In this document: piece by piece, positions 5,851 through 7,288 of the stretch
Numbering within the stretch: the stretch's first letter is position 1
How the letters are laid out: every line of letters starts with the position of its first letter
NCBI GenBank assembly: GCA_002409455.1
Contig: DHNI01000033.1
Coordinates: forward strand, 1,262 to 8,549
Length of the DNA stretch: 7,288 bases
Reading direction: 5' to 3'
Source: Firmicutes bacterium UBA5420
Lineage (GTDB): Bacteria; Bacillota; Limnochordia; Darwinibacteriales; Darwinibacteriaceae
Made by a program: the position numbers and the translations under genes
Notes under the pieces: generated by a model
The model's input: the letters and a program-made list of their open reading frames with translations, nothing else
Database searches by the model: none
Told to the model about the DNA's origin: nothing

Positions 5851-7244
5851 TCGTGTATACCAAGGGCAGCCCGCTTGCCTGCTCCCATGGCACTAATCAC
5901 TGTTGAGGCTCCCGTTGCAATATCGCCACCGGCCCAGACGCCTGGGATACTGGTAGCCCCCGCTTCATCAACGGTAGCAATATTACCCCACTTATTCAAC
6001 TCTAGTCCTTCCACTCTAGTAGTCAGAAGCGGATTCGCCCCCTGGCCTACCGCGACAATCACTGTATCCACCTCTAGGGTGAACTGGGATCCAGGTATCT
6101 CCACTGGTCTCCTGCGACCGCTGCTATCTGGTTCTCCCAATTCCATCTTTACGCAATCCATCGCCCGAACACGAAACTGATCGTCTCCAAGAATGCGGGC
6201 AGGATTGGTAAGCAGCATCAGCTGAATTCCTTCCTCCTCCGCGTTCTCAATCTCTTCGAGGCGAGCAGGCATCTCCTCGCGGCTCCTGCGGTAGACAATA
6301 TACACTTCCTCTGCTCCGAGCCGAAGCGAAGTACGAGCCGCGTCCATAGCAACATTACCTGCCCCAACGACAGCCACACGTCGACCAACCTTGATAGGCG
6401 TATCGTATGCGGGGAAGAGATAGGCCTTCATCAGATTCGCTCTAGTCAGAAACTCATTGGCACTATACACACCGTTTAGGTTTTCCCCAGGGATGTTCAA
6501 GAAATAGGGTAAGCCTGCACCGGTAGCAATAAAGGCTGCAGCGTATTCACCAGAGTCCAACATTTCATTGAGATCAAGTGTAAGCCCAACGGCAACATTG
6601 GTGATCACATTGACGCCCAGTGATTTCACATATTCTACTTCTTCATCTACAATGGCTTTGGGCAGACGAAATTCGGGGATTCCGTAGCGCAAAACTCCCC
6701 CTGTATCGTGGAGGGCCTCGAAGATGTCAACCTCATAGCCATAACCTGCCAAATCAGCGCCGCAGGTCAATCCTGCTGGGCCCGAGCCAACTACGGCTAT
6801 ACGCTCTTTATACTTTGGTTCGGGCTTCTCTGAGCTGACTTCATTACCTTTTGCCTTCTTGGCAGCACTAGCCTGATCAGCCACAAAACGCTCTAGCATT
6901 CCAATGGCAATAGGTTGTCCCCTCTTTGCCAAGACACAGACTTGCTCACACTGTGTTTCTTGGGGACACACCCTGCCGCAGATAGCTGGCAAGCTATTCT
7001 TTTCTTTGATTTTTGCGTCTGCAGCTTCAAATTGGCCCTCGAGTACAAGTTGAATGAACTCAGGAATGGGCACTTGTACAGGACACCCACTTACACAAGG
7101 TTTGTGTTTGCAGTTTAGACAGCGCTCTGCCTCCGCCATGGCCATGACTGGGTCTAACCCCAGGGCTACTTCTTTAAAGTCCGAACCACGCTCTATAGGA
7201 TCCCGCCTGGGCATCTCAACTCTGCTCTTTTTATCTCGTGTCAT
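5820..7244 (-). CDS. gltA: NADPH-dependent glutamate synthase small subunit homologue (GltA/NfnB/SudA-type flavoprotein)
   Basis: Iron-sulfur FAD/NADP(H) oxidoreductase, 474 residues, typical length for the stand-alone form. The N-terminal Fe-S domain has Cys42-x2-Cys45-x4-Cys50-x3-Cys54 and Cys89-x3-Cys93-x5-Cys99-x3-Cys103, enough for two clusters. The FAD dinucleotide motif is VVGSGPAG (151-158), followed by GGVLRYGIPEFRLPK (182-196). The NADP(H) motif is VVGAGNVAMDAAR (292-304), with YRRSREEMPA (318-327) consistent with NADPH preference. The C-terminal FAD motif is GVWAGGD (435-441). The family passes electrons between NADPH and a partner. With GltB-like subunits it supports glutamate synthesis; with NfnA/SudB it forms a ferredoxin:NADP oxidoreductase. 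Which applies cannot be decided here because the partner would lie off the right edge. The ATG is the first in-frame start (TAA directly precedes it), with AAGGGGG 11 bases upstream. The C-terminus looks complete. Its last bases overlap the peptidase-like remnant. Confidence 0.93.
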   Translation of the reverse strand: MTRDKKSRVEMPRRDPIERGSDFKEVALGLDPVMAMAEAERCLNCKHKPCVSGCPVQVPIPEFIQLVLEGQFEAADAKIKEKNSLPAICGRVCPQETQCEQVCVLAKRGQPIAIGMLERFVADQASAAKKAKGNEVSSEKPEPKYKERIAVVGSGPAGLTCGADLAGYGYEVDIFEALHDTGGVLRYGIPEFRLPKAIVDEEVEYVKSLGVNVITNVAVGLTLDLNEMLDSGEYAAAFIATGAGLPYFLNIPGENLNGVYSANEFLTRANLMKAYLFPAYDTPIKVGRRVAVVGAGNVAMDAARTSLRLGAEEVYIVYRRSREEMPARLEEIENAEEEGIQLMLLTNPARILGDDQFRVRAMDCVKMELGEPDSSGRRRPVEIPGSQFTLEVDTVIVAVGQGANPLLTTRVEGLELNKWGNIATVDEAGATSIPGVWAGGDIATGASTVISAMGAGKRAALGIHEWLTSKRGDS

Positions 7245-7288
7245 TTATCGTTATTCCCCCTTACAGCTTGACATGCGTGAGAATGCTG
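7245..7288 (-). other. gltA leader and possible end of an upstream gene
   Basis: Forty-four bases upstream of gltA on the minus strand. AAGGGGG is the probable ribosome site. All three minus-strand frames entering from the edge stop within this stretch or at the gltA start: one ends HVKL, one ends CKGE, and one runs to a TGA overlapping the gltA ATG (ATGA). The last would be the typical junction for a co-transcribed nfnA/sudB-type partner, but too few codons are visible to choose. Confidence 0.3.

Noticed and set aside
5836..7118. Several short open frames (65-114 codons), mostly on the plus strand, within gltA
   Set aside because: All fall inside the intact, motif-rich gltA reading frame and show no independent coding signs.

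Overview
The window reads as a chromosomal segment of a Bacillota (Firmicutes)-type bacterium. The evidence is the strong purine-rich Shine-Dalgarno sequences (AGGAGA, AGGTGG, GAGGGG), tight co-directional gene spacing, and gene content: Tex, LemA/TPM, a NADPH-dependent glutamate synthase small-subunit homologue, and a membrane-anchored prokaryotic-RING protein with a solute-binding-like domain. Base composition looks even, near 50% GC, with no obvious island. I cannot place it at genus level. I see no RNA gene, insertion sequence, CRISPR array or phage gene, and no gene-free stretch over 300 bases.

Layout, left to right. (1) At 3-689 (+) is the 3' part of a gene whose start lies off the left edge. 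It encodes a RING-like Zn-binding motif, one membrane helix, and a very short domain resembling the N-lobe of an ABC sugar-binding protein. A hairpin at 693-731 separates it from the convergent operon and can serve both strands. (2) At 3331-767 (-) is a four-gene operon: a YigZ/IMPACT protein, a flavoredoxin-type flavin reductase, a TPM-domain membrane protein with a glycine-rich tail, and LemA. The first three junctions are very tight (ATGA overlap, then TAATG overlap); the last gap is 23 bases. (3) An 86-base divergent intergenic region (3332-3417) separates yigZ from tex (3418-5574, +), an intact Tex nucleic-acid-binding protein followed by a strong hairpin terminator. (4) At 7244-5820 (-) is an intact gltA/NfnB-type flavoprotein. 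A 69-codon open frame at 5850-5641 overlaps its 3' end and looks like the C-terminal remnant of a C39-like cysteine peptidase. The right edge holds only the last few codons, in an undetermined frame, of whatever lies upstream of gltA.

How the parts fit: TPM and LemA are a recurrent membrane pair, probably acting together at the envelope. YigZ and the flavin reductase are co-transcribed and probably translationally coupled with them, but no shared pathway is evident. Tex is a stand-alone transcription/RNA-related gene. The gltA homologue would work with an electron-transfer partner that may lie just outside the window. The most unusual items are the RING-membrane-mini-binding-protein fusion and the truncated peptidase-like remnant. 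I see no clear new multi-gene system.
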